Of a stretch of DNA of 9,631 bases, positions 1 through 7,325 are shown piece by piece (within the stretch, counting starts at the first letter, position 1; each line of letters opens with the position of its first letter). Location: NCBI GenBank assembly GCA_023441255.1, contig JAEZPW010000301.1:1-9631 (forward strand), written 5' to 3'. A model generated the notes under the pieces. That model had not been told where the DNA came from, made no database searches, and saw only the letters and a program-made list of their open reading frames with translations. A program made the position numbers and the translations under genes. This DNA comes from Acidobacteriota bacterium (GTDB lineage: Bacteria > Acidobacteriota > Terriglobia > Terriglobales > Acidobacteriaceae).

Positions 1-2
1 TG

Positions 3-1601
3 CTTGCAGTCGCAACAGAGGCTCCTTCCGGCGGCGGCACTTATGTAATCGCAGGAACGCTCGTGAACAGCCGCACGGGTTCGGCGGTGGCGCAGGCGCG
101 AGTGGCGCTGTTGGACACGAATACCAGAAAGAACGTAGCGACGCTCACCACCGCCGCCGACGGCCACTACTCTTTTTCTGGACTGCCCGCCGGGAAGTAC
201 TCTTTGGTCGCGTCCAAGCCCGGGTATCTTGACGGGGCTTACGACCAACACCAAGGGTACTCGAGTGCCATCGTTACTGGACGGAACTTCGAGACCGCGA
301 GTCTCGTCTTTCGTTTCATACCGACGGCATCAATTACAGGACTTATTCGCGACGCGTCGGGCGACCCCGTTCGTGATGCCGTTGTCACCCTGTTTGTTGA
401 GACTGTCTGGAATCGGACGCGCCGCGTCTTCAGGGTTGAGAAATCTGCGACAGATGATCGCGGTTACTATGAATTCTCGCAACTTCGACCCGGGACATAT
501 TACCTGTCGGTCACAGCCAAACCCTGGTACTCGGTCAGCTTGCCTTCAACTTCCCGGGGCGCCGAACCCGATCTTTTTAGGAACGCGCGCCCAGTAGAGA
601 TGGTCTATCCGACCAGCTACTATGCAGGCACCAGTGATGCGGAATTCGCTACTCCGATCCACCTTAAGGGCGGCGATCACATCCCGATTGACATTGCCTT
701 GACTCCCGCCCCTGCGCTGCACGTACGGTTCCGCGTCAACGAGGACGCAGGTTCGCCCGGTTCAGTTTCGCTGAGCAAGCGGGTTTTCGATTCACTCGAG
801 CATAGCGAAGACTCGCAGCTAACGGCTATGGAGCCGGGCCTTTACGAAGCCAACGGAGTCGCTCCTGGCCGATACAGAGTGTGGCTCACCGATGCGGGTA
901 AGGAAAATGCGAAGAAGGCCATTGAGGTCGAGTTGAACACGGAAGGGCAAGAAATCGATTTGTCCCGGGCGGAATCGCTCCATTCCCTTAAATTCACGGT
1001 GATGCTCGACGGGAAGGGCGACATGCCAGCTCGATTACAGTTGGGGTTGATGAATAATCGAGCGATCAAACATATCGACGCGCTCGACGCCTCAGGTCGG
1101 GTCACGTTCAACGAAGTGCGGCCCGGGAGATACGTAATCCTGTGCAACGACCCCGACGGCTTCTACAGCGTGGCACCGTTTGCTGTTACCAAAACCTCCT
1201 CAAACGAGGGGCAATCTATAGGTCACGACATCACCGTGGGTTCCGGAGAAAGCGACGAACGCACGGTTTGGCTGACTCAAGGCAAGGCCAAGATCCAGGG
1301 TATCGTCCGCAAAGAAGGCAAGCCATCGGCAGGCATGATGGTCATCCTCATCCCAAAAGACGCCGACTCTCAGATCGAACTGTTTCGTCGCGACCAGACC
1401 GATTTTGACGGGACTTTCAACTTGAACGGCGTGATCCCCGGTTCCTATACCGTTATCGCGCTCGAAGGCGCGTGGGAGGCCGATTGGGAAGACGCTGAAG
1501 CTCTTGCTCGGTTTGCGCCCAAAGGGCAGCATATCTACTTCGATAATGGGTTCGTTGGTTCGATCACCTTACCGGAGCCGCTGGAAGTGCAGCATTGGTG
1601 A
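3..1601 (+). CDS. Carboxypeptidase-regulatory-like domain protein, 5' truncated by window edge
   Basis: The reading frame is open from base 3. A GTG at 63 is a possible start but falls inside the first domain's opening strand (TYVIAGTLVNSRTG), so the true start lies outside the window. The visible 532 residues hold about five repeats of a beta-sandwich unit ending in the signature aromatic-x(n)-PGxY: near residues 54-67 (LPAGKY), 154-166 (LRPGTY), 281-293 (VAPGRY), 368-379 (VRPGRY) and 470-482 (VIPGSY). The first, second and last carry the GxV-x-D/N-x-G-P/A pattern of carboxypeptidase-regulatory-like (CarboxypepD_reg, transthyretin-like) domains. A segment near residues 203-232 (SYYAGTSDAEFATPI, then a run ending in IDIAL) matches a layout often seen in acidobacterial secreted proteins. 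No enzymatic domain or membrane anchor is visible; a signal peptide would lie upstream. The likely role is extracellular or envelope binding, but the ligand is unknown. It ends with TGA and converges on the peptidase gene. Confidence 0.85.
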   Translation, partial: LAVATEAPSGGGTYVIAGTLVNSRTGSAVAQARVALLDTNTRKNVATLTTAADGHYSFSGLPAGKYSLVASKPGYLDGAYDQHQGYSSAIVTGRNFETASLVFRFIPTASITGLIRDASGDPVRDAVVTLFVETVWNRTRRVFRVEKSATDDRGYYEFSQLRPGTYYLSVTAKPWYSVSLPSTSRGAEPDLFRNARPVEMVYPTSYYAGTSDAEFATPIHLKGGDHIPIDIALTPAPALHVRFRVNEDAGSPGSVSLSKRVFDSLEHSEDSQLTAMEPGLYEANGVAPGRYRVWLTDAGKENAKKAIEVELNTEGQEIDLSRAESLHSLKFTVMLDGKGDMPARLQLGLMNNRAIKHIDALDASGRVTFNEVRPGRYVILCNDPDGFYSVAPFAVTKTSSNEGQSIGHDITVGSGESDERTVWLTQGKAKIQGIVRKEGKPSAGMMVILIPKDADSQIELFRRDQTDFDGTFNLNGVIPGSYTVIALEGAWEADWEDAEALARFAPKGQHIYFDNGFVGSITLPEPLEVQHW

Positions 1602-1894
1602 TTGCTCGAAAGACAAGTTTGTTTGTTTGAGAAACGGAATATGCCGCTACACCAGGCATGTTCCATTCGAAACTCTCCTGTTCCGATTTCGTAAATTTCC
1701 ACAGCCTCGCCGTTCACACCCGGCAATTCGTTGCTACATTCATCGGGTAACGACCTCTTACAAGACCCGACGCCCACATGACTAATTGGTAAACTACGCG
1801 ATTTGCGCTTTCGGCCTGAGGTCGGATTCGGGGTATATTTTCGGCAGATCTCGCGTCAGATTTAAGTCGTCTGAACGGTAGGATTTGGCTGATT

Positions 1895-1925
1895 TCGCCA
1901 CCCCCGGGGGGGGGGGTCGTGGCGA
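1895..1925. repeat. Hairpin built around an 11-G run
   Basis: TCGCCAC (1895-1901) is perfectly complementary to GTGGCGA (1919-1925). Inside the stem, CCCC (1902-1905) can pair with part of an uninterrupted run of 11 G (1906-1916). It sits in the convergent spacer, so it could act as a bidirectional stop or pause, but no T-run follows. The G-run is also prone to slippage and to base-count errors. Confidence 0.55.
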
Positions 1926-1946
1926 GTTGGTAAACCTACGCCGCCG

Positions 1947-1970
1947 GGGACGCGTCCCGCCGGTGGGCGG
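1947..1970. repeat. Perfect 12-bp palindrome and adjoining GC hairpin
   Basis: GGGACGCGTCCC (1947-1958) equals its own reverse complement. Overlapping its right end, CCGCC (1957-1961) pairs with GGCGG (1966-1970) across a 4-base loop. The two structures share bases and are mutually exclusive. They lie just before the 3' end of the minus-strand peptidase gene, so they would form in its 3' UTR. A terminator or mRNA-end stabiliser role is inference only. Confidence 0.45.
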
Positions 1971-2006
1971 CTCGCTGGGACCGAGGTTCGCTCCATCCCG
2001 TGCGCG

Positions 2007-3299
2007 TCATTTCACCACGCCGTGTCGTCGGAGAATATCGAGCGTGCGGTCGACCGGGAGTGCTTCGACCGTGTGGCCGTTGCCGGTAATGGTCGTGGCG
2101 CGGAACAGCGAGTTGTAGATCGCCTCCTCGGTGGCCTCGATGGCGGCGAGGAACAGCGGTGACATGGCGTCGTTGGTGACGGTTTCGATCTGACGCGCGC
2201 CACAGTTCCCTGCCTGGTCGCGCTTCGCGCAGTTCTGGCTGCTGATGCGAACGGATGAAGCCGTGGAGAAGGCGATCACGTAGTCGCCGCTGCCGTTGGA
2301 GGCGGCCGCGCCGGTGCGGGCGAGTCCACTGATGGCGCGGGCGGCCAGTCGGCTCAGGTTGCGGTGGTCAAGCGGCGCGTCGGTGGCGACGACGATGATG
2401 ATGGAGCCGTCGGGAGTATCGGACGCACCCTCCCCTGCGGGGAAGGGTGCGGCACCCAGTTGATTTGGAGTGAGGGACTTCCCCACGTTAGCTTCGCGAA
2501 CGTGGGGCATCGAGGATGCGGTGGTCAGTGACGGCTGCGTGTTGTGCGCGGTGAGTTCGTCTTTGAGGTAGTAGCGGCCGAGTTCCTGGCCGACAGGCGC
2601 TCCGGCAATCGTGAGGACGCCGCCGAAGTTGGTCTGCACGAGCACGCCGACGGTGTAGCCGCCGAGATTGGCCGGCAGGCGGCGCGAGGCCGTGCCGATA
2701 CCGCCCTTGAATCCGAAGGCGACCGTGCCGGTGCCCGCGCCGACGGAGCCTTCTTCGACCGGGCCATCTTTGGCGTTGCGGATCGCTGTGAAAACGTCGT
2801 CGCGCGTGATGTGGCGGCCGCGAATGTCGTTGAGAAAGCCGTCGTTGGTTTCGGCCACGAGCGGGTTGATGCTAAGGACGTCTTCATTGCCGGGCAGGGC
2901 CAGCATGTAGTCGAGCAGGAAATCGGCCACCCGCGGGACGGCGAGCGTGCTGGTGAGCAGGATGGGCGTTTCGATCTCGCCTAATTCATTCACCTGCGTG
3001 GAGCCCATGAGTTTGCCGAAGCCGTTGCCGACGAACACGGCGCCGGGAACCTTCTCGCGAAACATGTTCCCCGCGTGCGGCAGGATGGCCGTGACGCCGG
3101 TACGGACGTTGTCGCCGCGAATGACGGTCGTGTGACCGACGCGCACGCCTGCGACGTCGGTGATGGCATTAAGCGGGCCGGGCGGCAGGATTCCGACGCG
3201 AATGCCGAGGTCGCGAGCGCAGGGGCGCGCGTCGTCGGATGAGAACACTAGCGGGGCCATCGAGAGGAGAAACGCGGCGAAGACGAGTGTGGCTCTCAC
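2007..3299 (-). CDS. Secreted P1 (S58) family aminopeptidase, DmpA-like
   Basis: This 430-residue protein belongs to the DmpA/L-aminopeptidase-D-esterase family, Ntn-type hydrolases that cut themselves before a serine to form two subunits and then release N-terminal residues from peptides. Family blocks seen are LNAITDVAGVRVGH (43-56), ETNDGFLNDI (150-159), GSVGAGTGTVAFGFKGGIG (184-202), QTNFGG (222-227) and DGSIIIVVATDAPL (297-310). The predicted cleavage is G298/S299, with S299 the nucleophile; N224 aligns with the family's conserved Asn. Residues 1-21 form a signal peptide (MRAT then a hydrophobic stretch), implying a periplasmic or exported enzyme. C357 and C366 could form a small disulfide loop. 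The GTG start at 3299 is chosen because it gives the full signal peptide; the next ATG (3260) would cut it short. No clear ribosome-binding site is seen. Residues about 252-296, just before the catalytic Ser, are unusually long and are encoded by palindromic DNA (see separate entry). DmpA itself is about 375 residues. Confidence 0.93.
   Translation of the reverse strand: MRATLVFAAFLLSMAPLVFSSDDARPCARDLGIRVGILPPGPLNAITDVAGVRVGHTTVIRGDNVRTGVTAILPHAGNMFREKVPGAVFVGNGFGKLMGSTQVNELGEIETPILLTSTLAVPRVADFLLDYMLALPGNEDVLSINPLVAETNDGFLNDIRGRHITRDDVFTAIRNAKDGPVEEGSVGAGTGTVAFGFKGGIGTASRRLPANLGGYTVGVLVQTNFGGVLTIAGAPVGQELGRYYLKDELTAHNTQPSLTTASSMPHVREANVGKSLTPNQLGAAPFPAGEGASDTPDGSIIIVVATDAPLDHRNLSRLAARAISGLARTGAAASNGSGDYVIAFSTASSVRISSQNCAKRDQAGNCGARQIETVTNDAMSPLFLAAIEATEEAIYNSLFRATTITGNGHTVEALPVDRTLDILRRHGVVK
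2421..2510. repeat. Pair of palindromes inside the peptidase gene
   Basis: CCCCACGTT (2481-2489) pairs perfectly with AACGTGGGG (2499-2507) over a 9-base loop. About 30 bases away, GCACCCTCCCC at 2425-2435 faces GGGGAAGGGTGC at 2439-2450 as an 11-bp stem with one wobble, and GGGTGC (2445-2450) can alternatively face GCACCC (2452-2457). The segment is read in frame as peptidase residues about 265-293, in the flexible linker before the self-cleavage site. Palindromes of this type usually lie between genes, so this looks like an in-frame repeat insertion. That origin is inference. Confidence 0.6.
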
Positions 3300-3316
3300 G
3301 CGGCGAAGGTTAACGT

Positions 3317-3517
3317 AAAGAAGTGGCTAGTGGCTAGTGGCTAGTTCGCATAATCGGGCCATCGCGTCATCTTGGGATTTCTGATTTTCGATTTCTGATT
3401 TTCGATTTGTCTGTCCGTTGCGGCTGCCTGCTCGACTCGGTTCAGCCTTTGGGTTTCAATCAAAAATCAAAAATCAGAAATCAAGAATCACCCAACTCGC
3501 CACTCGCCACTTTCTTT
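3317..3517. repeat. Nested inverted-repeat spacer (outer and inner arms)
   Basis: The outer left arm has three tandem GTGGCTA copies (3323-3343), preceded by AAAGAA. Its reverse complement resembles the right arm AACTCGCCACTCGCCACTTT (3494-3513), which also runs into TCTTT. The inner left arm is GATTTCTGATTTTC twice in perfect tandem (3376-3403) plus GATTT. The inner right arm contains AAAATCAGAAATC (3470-3482), a perfect 13-nt reverse complement of either copy, inside a longer run of AATCA words. About 50 bp of unrelated sequence lies in the centre. The element fills the whole gap between the hemerythrin 3' end and the peptidase start, both on the minus strand, so any promoter for the peptidase must lie in or beside it. 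Confidence 0.7.
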
Positions 3518-4050
3518 TACGCTCTTCTTTCGCGCATCTCGCGCAGAATGGCGTTCACCTCGGATTTGGGCAGGCAGCGTTCGATAGCCGGGAACACTAC
3601 TTCTTCTTCCAGCTTGAGGTGAGTCGCCCAGAGATTTTCGAATTCTACGGAGAGCTGGTGCAGGCGCGGGGCAAAGCCGGCGAGCTTTTCGGGCTCGCGG
3701 CAGAGGGCGTCCCACAACGGAAGCAGTTGCTGGAGCAGCTCGTTAATGCCGCGGTGCTGACGGACCATTTCCTCCGAAGCCCGGGCGAGTTCGGGCGGAG
3801 CGCAGGCCTGAAGGCGCGGGTCTATCGAGACGTTTTCGTCGGCTTCGTGGAGCGGCAAGGCGACATGGAAGTAGCGGTAAACGGCTTCGGCAGCATCGGC
3901 GATCTGGTCGAGCGGAGCGCTGGTCTCCTCGGCGATGCGGCGGGAGATGGCGCTGAAGTGACGTATGCGCTGATGACACCCAAGCAGGAGGTCGGTGGGC
4001 GTCTCTTCCCCAGGTACGACGGAGGTATTAGTGCGGATACCGGTCAACAT
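3517..4050 (-). CDS. Hemerythrin (HHE) domain protein
   Basis: This 177-residue, all-helical, soluble protein has the hemerythrin/HHE metal-ligand pattern. Candidate ligands are H26 (GCHQRIRHF), H62 and H68 with E72 (YFHVALPLHEADE), H99 (RQHRGIN), and H144 with E148 (THLKLEEEVVFPAI). The family binds a diiron centre and serves in O2, NO or redox sensing or in iron and oxygen handling. No signal peptide, DNA-binding or signalling domain is fused, so it is probably a free-standing cytoplasmic protein. The ATG at 4050 is preferred. An in-frame TTG at 4089 would add 13 residues (MDTRRRESDNSLK) that look unlike a domain start and overlap a possible promoter. The gene is divergent from the TPR gene and lies upstream of the peptidase on the same strand, but the long repeat spacer argues against tight coupling. 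Confidence 0.88.
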   Translation of the reverse strand: MLTGIRTNTSVVPGEETPTDLLLGCHQRIRHFSAISRRIAEETSAPLDQIADAAEAVYRYFHVALPLHEADENVSIDPRLQACAPPELARASEEMVRQHRGINELLQQLLPLWDALCREPEKLAGFAPRLHQLSVEFENLWATHLKLEEEVVFPAIERCLPKSEVNAILREMRERRA

Positions 4051-4059
4051 CTTGAGGCT

Positions 4060-4089
4060 ATTATCCGACTCCCGGCGGCGGGTGTCCAA
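4060..4089 (-). promoter_or_regulatory. Possible promoter of the hemerythrin gene
   Basis: On the minus strand, TTGGAC (4089-4084) and GATAAT (4065-4060) are separated by 18 bases. The -10 box matches the TATAAT consensus at five of six bases; the -35 box matches weakly. Transcription would begin within a few bases of the ATG at 4050, giving an almost leaderless message. This fits the absence of a ribosome-binding site, but the call rests on short motifs. Confidence 0.22.
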
Positions 4090-4160
4090 GGCCGCTCGGG
4101 ATTATCGAGGAACTCGGATCGGGTGATTGCAATTCGGGAAAAAACAGGTGGCAAACGTTG

Positions 4161-4290
4161 AGACCGGGCGGTCTTGAAAGCACGCTCCCGCCTCTGCAGA
4201 CGGCATGCCGGGTCGGAGACCCGGCACTACACAAGCTCGGCACTACACAAGCTCGGCACTACACAAGCTCGCAGTACACGAGCGCGGCAC
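4161..4290. repeat. Strong hairpins followed by 16-bp tandem repeat
   Basis: Two hairpins come first: AGACCG/CGGTCT (4161-4174, 2-base loop) and GCCGGGTC/GACCCGGC (4207-4225, 3-base loop, 8 perfect pairs). Three perfect copies of CGGCACTACACAAGCT follow at 4222-4237, 4238-4253 and 4254-4269, then decaying copies (CGCAGTACACGAG, CGGCACTTACGAG). The hairpin's right arm overlaps the first repeat unit, suggesting that the tandem array grew from the end of a palindromic element. It contains no spacers and is not a CRISPR. Confidence 0.75.
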
Positions 4291-4493
4291 TTACGAGTCG
4301 TCAGTGCCAGGAAAGCACTGCAGCAACATGGGCGGATGCCCGATTAAGTGCTGGCCGATCCGCGATTAACTGCTTTAGTACATGCCCCAGAGTACGGTGT
4401 CCGGCTGTGCTGCGGGTGTGTTAGTGTTAGCGCGATTGTGAGTGGCGGTTTTGTGCGCTCACGAGCCTCAAGCATTGATGGAGTCCATGAATC

Positions 4494-7316
4494 ATGGTAT
4501 TCGGCTTTGGCTTTAACAAGGCGAAGGTGCTGGCCTCGGCGGAGAAGAGCGTCAAGGCAGGAAAGCTGCAGAACGCCATCGCCGATTACGAACGCGTCCT
4601 GAAAGAAGACCCGAAAGACCTGACGGTAATGAACACCGTCGGGGACCTGTTTGCGCGGGTGGGCAACAGCGAAAAGGCGATCGAATACTTCCGCAAGGTG
4701 GGTGAGGCATACGCGAACGACGGCTTCACGGTTAAGGCGATCGCGATGTACAAGAAGCTCACCAAGCAGGATCCGAGCGCGCTGGACGCGGTGAAGAAGC
4801 TGGCTGAGCTTTACACGCAACAGGGGCTCTACACCGATGCCCGGTCGCAGTACATGCAGCTGGCCGAGGCGAACATGCGCAACCGCGACCTTCCGGCCGC
4901 GGCGGAGATGTTCAAGCGCATTCTCGACCTGGATCCCGAAAACATCAGCCTGCAGGGCAGGCTGGCCGAGATCTACGGCAAGGTGGGGAGGAACGCTGAG
5001 GCGCGCGATCTCTATTACCGGAGTGCCGTGGCGCTGCGCGCCAAGGGCGCACTGGATGGCGCGGATGAGGCGCTGGCGAGTTGCATAAAGATCGACCCGA
5101 AGTTCCTGCAGGCAGTTCAGTTGCGCGGCGAAATCAGGATGCAGACGGGCGATCCTGAGGGGGCGATACACGCCCTCGAACAGCTGCCCGACATCGATTC
5201 ACGCCCCGAGGGTCTGCATGCGCTTCTGAAGGCCTACCTGCAGCTGCGCAACCTGAGTGAAGCCGAGCCGGTTGCTCGCAAGCTGCTGAAGGTCTTCAAC
5301 GACGTAAGCGGTATTGCCGACTACGCCAATGCCCTGATCGCGAACGGCCAATGTGAAGAGGCGCTGCAGTTCTACCGTGATCACGCAGACCTGCTCTTCA
5401 TGAGCAACATGGCGAAGGCGACAGAGGTGCTGCAGTCGACCATCACCCGGGTGAAGTCCAACCCCAAGGCCCTGCTCACATTAGCGGACCTGTTCCAGCG
5501 CAGCGGGAATACGGGCAACTTCGTCGAAGTGACCGAGTTGCTGGCGCATGCCTACGCGGCTGACGGCGAGAGCGAGAAGGCTGCCGAACTTTACCGGAAG
5601 CTGATCGACCTGGAGCCGGAAAATCCGCAGCACGCGCAAAACTACCGGCAGGTGGCCAAAGGAGCCGCCCCGAAACCAACTGAGCAGGAAGCCGCACCGG
5701 CGCTGCAGGACGGCGCCGCCACTGCGGAAGAGTTCGAGGTGAAGCAGCCGGTTGAGCAGAAATACGCACCGGCGCTGCAGGAAGCGATCGACGCGGCACT
5801 GACAGAGGCGGACCTGTTCGAGTCCTATAACATGCCGGCGAAGGCACTGGCACCGCTTGAGACGGCGCTCAAGGCCGCTCCACGGGATTCGAAGATCAAC
5901 CTGAAGCTGGTGACGCTATACGCGCGGTGCGGACGGCTGAAGGACGCAGTTGTGCGCTGCGAAGTGCTTGAGGCGGTTTACCGCGAAAACGGGCTACTGA
6001 AGGACGCCGAACAGTTCGCGTCGGTGGCGGCAAAGTACCGTCAGCGAGCCGGGTTGCCGCCGGCAGCGACGACACCTGTTAAGGACCAGGTTGCAGCACC
6101 TGCGGAAACGGGAGTCGAGCTGGAAGTCGAACACTTCCCCGAGCCCCGAGCCGCTGAGCCTGCGACGGTTTCAGCTAAACAGGCTGAGCAGCCTGCGGTC
6201 AAAGGCGCAGCAGACCAGACACATGAGTTCGATCTCTCAGACGAATGGGAGGAGATGCTCGAGGTCGAAACGCCTGTAGAAACGGCCGCAGCTGCGAAGG
6301 TAACTACACCCCCAGCTGTCGAGGCGACCGACTCGGTTGCCGTTCACGAATCGTTCGACGAAGCGGAGGAAACGGAGGACTCCGGGGTTTCCGCGCAGTC
6401 GGACCTGCTGGACGAAATCCGCTTCTACCTCGACCAGGAGATGTGGGCCGAGGCCCGAACCGCGATCGAAAGGCTGCAGAGACTCGCCCCCAATCTGTCG
6501 CAATTAACGGAATTGCAGTCGGAACTGGCACGCGGCGAGAAGAACGCAGCGGAGCCGGAACCAGCGCTGGGAGCGAAGCCGACCGCTGCGACCGCCCCGC
6601 AAGCGGCGCCAGAACCGAAGACCCGTGCGGCTGCTTCCGACGAGATCGGCGGGTTGGTTGCCGACCTGGAGACTTCCCTTGGCGACTTCGAGCTTGCACG
6701 GAGCCCACAGGCACCCTTTACGGCTCCTCACGCCACAGCCGAGGCGGCGAGGCCGGCTGCGAGCGTCAGGATGGCGGAGGTAGAGCAGAGCCAAAGCGCA
6801 CCGGTTGCCGCGATCACGGCAGCCGCCGTCGTGGAGCCCCCGGAAAAGGTTGAGGCGCAGGAAGAAGCGCCCTCAATGCTGGGCGACATCTTTACCGAGT
6901 TCAAAGAAAGCATGGAGGGCGGGGCTGAGAGCCAGGAAGATCCGGAAACCCATTACAACCTTGGCGTGGCGTTCAAGGAGATGGGTCTGCTGGACGAGGC
7001 TATCGGGGAGTTGCAGAAGGTATGCCAGGCCATCGAGCGGGGTCATGCTTTCCCGCAGGCAATGCAGGCTTACACGTGGCTGGCGGACACCTTCCTGCAA
7101 AAGGGCGTGCCTGAAGCAGCCGTTCGCTGGTATGAAAAGGCCCTGAAGTCGCGACAGATAGACGACGAAACGGCGACGGCAATTCATTACGAACTGGCCT
7201 GTGCGTGCGAAGCGGCGGGCGACCGACCGGGAGCGCTGAAGCACTTCATGGAAGTTTACGGAAGCAATATCGATTACCGTGACGTTGCCGAGCGCATCAA
7301 AGCTCTAAAGTCGTAG
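4494..7316 (+). CDS. Large tetratricopeptide-repeat (TPR) scaffold protein
   Basis: This 940-residue protein consists largely of TPR helix pairs. A long N-terminal array runs from about residue 11 to 385, with clear units near 23-56 (AGKLQNAIADYERVLKEDP), 57-90, 98-128, 131-162 and 356-386 (GESEKAAELYRKLIDLEPENP). An Ala/Glu/Pro linker (390-420) leads to a second group (about 428-515). A long acidic, disordered linker (520-635) carries the short block FDLSDEWEEML (579-589). A single helical hairpin follows (637-680), then another linker (681-790), and a C-terminal module (about 794-935) with DIFTEFKESM, DPETHYNLGVAFKEMGLLDEAI and a closing YRDVAERIKAL. There is no signal peptide, membrane segment or catalytic motif, so it is probably a cytoplasmic protein-protein scaffold with unknown partners. 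A 17-nt in-frame direct repeat (5694-5710 and 5766-5782) encodes APALQ twice, a trace of linker growth. Similar N- and C-terminal modules are, to my knowledge, common in Acidobacteria and delta-proteobacteria. The membrane-protein gene follows 9 bp downstream. Confidence 0.93.
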   Translation: MVFGFGFNKAKVLASAEKSVKAGKLQNAIADYERVLKEDPKDLTVMNTVGDLFARVGNSEKAIEYFRKVGEAYANDGFTVKAIAMYKKLTKQDPSALDAVKKLAELYTQQGLYTDARSQYMQLAEANMRNRDLPAAAEMFKRILDLDPENISLQGRLAEIYGKVGRNAEARDLYYRSAVALRAKGALDGADEALASCIKIDPKFLQAVQLRGEIRMQTGDPEGAIHALEQLPDIDSRPEGLHALLKAYLQLRNLSEAEPVARKLLKVFNDVSGIADYANALIANGQCEEALQFYRDHADLLFMSNMAKATEVLQSTITRVKSNPKALLTLADLFQRSGNTGNFVEVTELLAHAYAADGESEKAAELYRKLIDLEPENPQHAQNYRQVAKGAAPKPTEQEAAPALQDGAATAEEFEVKQPVEQKYAPALQEAIDAALTEADLFESYNMPAKALAPLETALKAAPRDSKINLKLVTLYARCGRLKDAVVRCEVLEAVYRENGLLKDAEQFASVAAKYRQRAGLPPAATTPVKDQVAAPAETGVELEVEHFPEPRAAEPATVSAKQAEQPAVKGAADQTHEFDLSDEWEEMLEVETPVETAAAAKVTTPPAVEATDSVAVHESFDEAEETEDSGVSAQSDLLDEIRFYLDQEMWAEARTAIERLQRLAPNLSQLTELQSELARGEKNAAEPEPALGAKPTAATAPQAAPEPKTRAAASDEIGGLVADLETSLGDFELARSPQAPFTAPHATAEAARPAASVRMAEVEQSQSAPVAAITAAAVVEPPEKVEAQEEAPSMLGDIFTEFKESMEGGAESQEDPETHYNLGVAFKEMGLLDEAIGELQKVCQAIERGHAFPQAMQAYTWLADTFLQKGVPEAAVRWYEKALKSRQIDDETATAIHYELACACEAAGDRPGALKHFMEVYGSNIDYRDVAERIKALKS

Positions 7317-7325
7317 AATCCAGTC

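Larger units (their letters stand above)
1602..2006. other. Convergent intergenic spacer without a supported gene
   Basis: This 405-bp gap lies between the 3' ends of the plus-strand CarboxypepD_reg gene and the minus-strand peptidase. Small open frames cross it but none has coding character. It holds an AT-richer left half, two near-identical words (TTGGTAAACTACGC at 1786-1799 and TTGGTAAACCTACGC at 1927-1941), a C5G11 tract, and a GC-rich right end with several palindromes. Transcription from both sides must end here, but no classic hairpin plus T-run is visible. Confidence 0.6.
4051..4493. other. Divergent spacer between hemerythrin and TPR genes
   Basis: This 443-bp region must hold the promoters of both divergent genes. 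Its middle is a repeat block (4161-4290, separate entry). The stretch 4290-4480 has no supported gene and no promoter I would commit to. Just before the TPR start, GGAG at 4480-4483 is the only purine-rich ribosome-binding candidate, about 10 bases from the ATG at 4494. A second ATG at 4487 is out of frame with it. Confidence 0.5.

Noticed and set aside
1885..2118. 77-codon plus-strand open frame through the G-run
   Set aside because: It crosses the homopolymer and hairpins and overlaps the 3' end of the peptidase gene in antisense; composition is Arg/Pro/Ser-rich and not protein-like.
3418..4161. 247-codon open frame on the plus strand opposite the hemerythrin gene
   Set aside because: The minus strand encodes an intact HHE domain with its metal ligands; the plus-strand frame starts inside the repeat element and resembles no family.
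4222..4290. CRISPR-like array
   Set aside because: The 16-bp units abut one another with no spacers, and no cas genes are nearby; it is a simple tandem repeat.
4344..5171. 275-codon open frame on the minus strand over the start of the TPR gene
   Set aside because: It lies opposite a clear TPR array; its Leu/Arg/Val-rich protein has no recognisable domain and its openness follows from GC-rich codon bias.
6245..6853. 202-codon plus-strand open frame inside the TPR gene
   Set aside because: It is a frame-shifted reading of the Ala/Glu/Pro linker, giving a Gly/Arg-rich product with no coding features.
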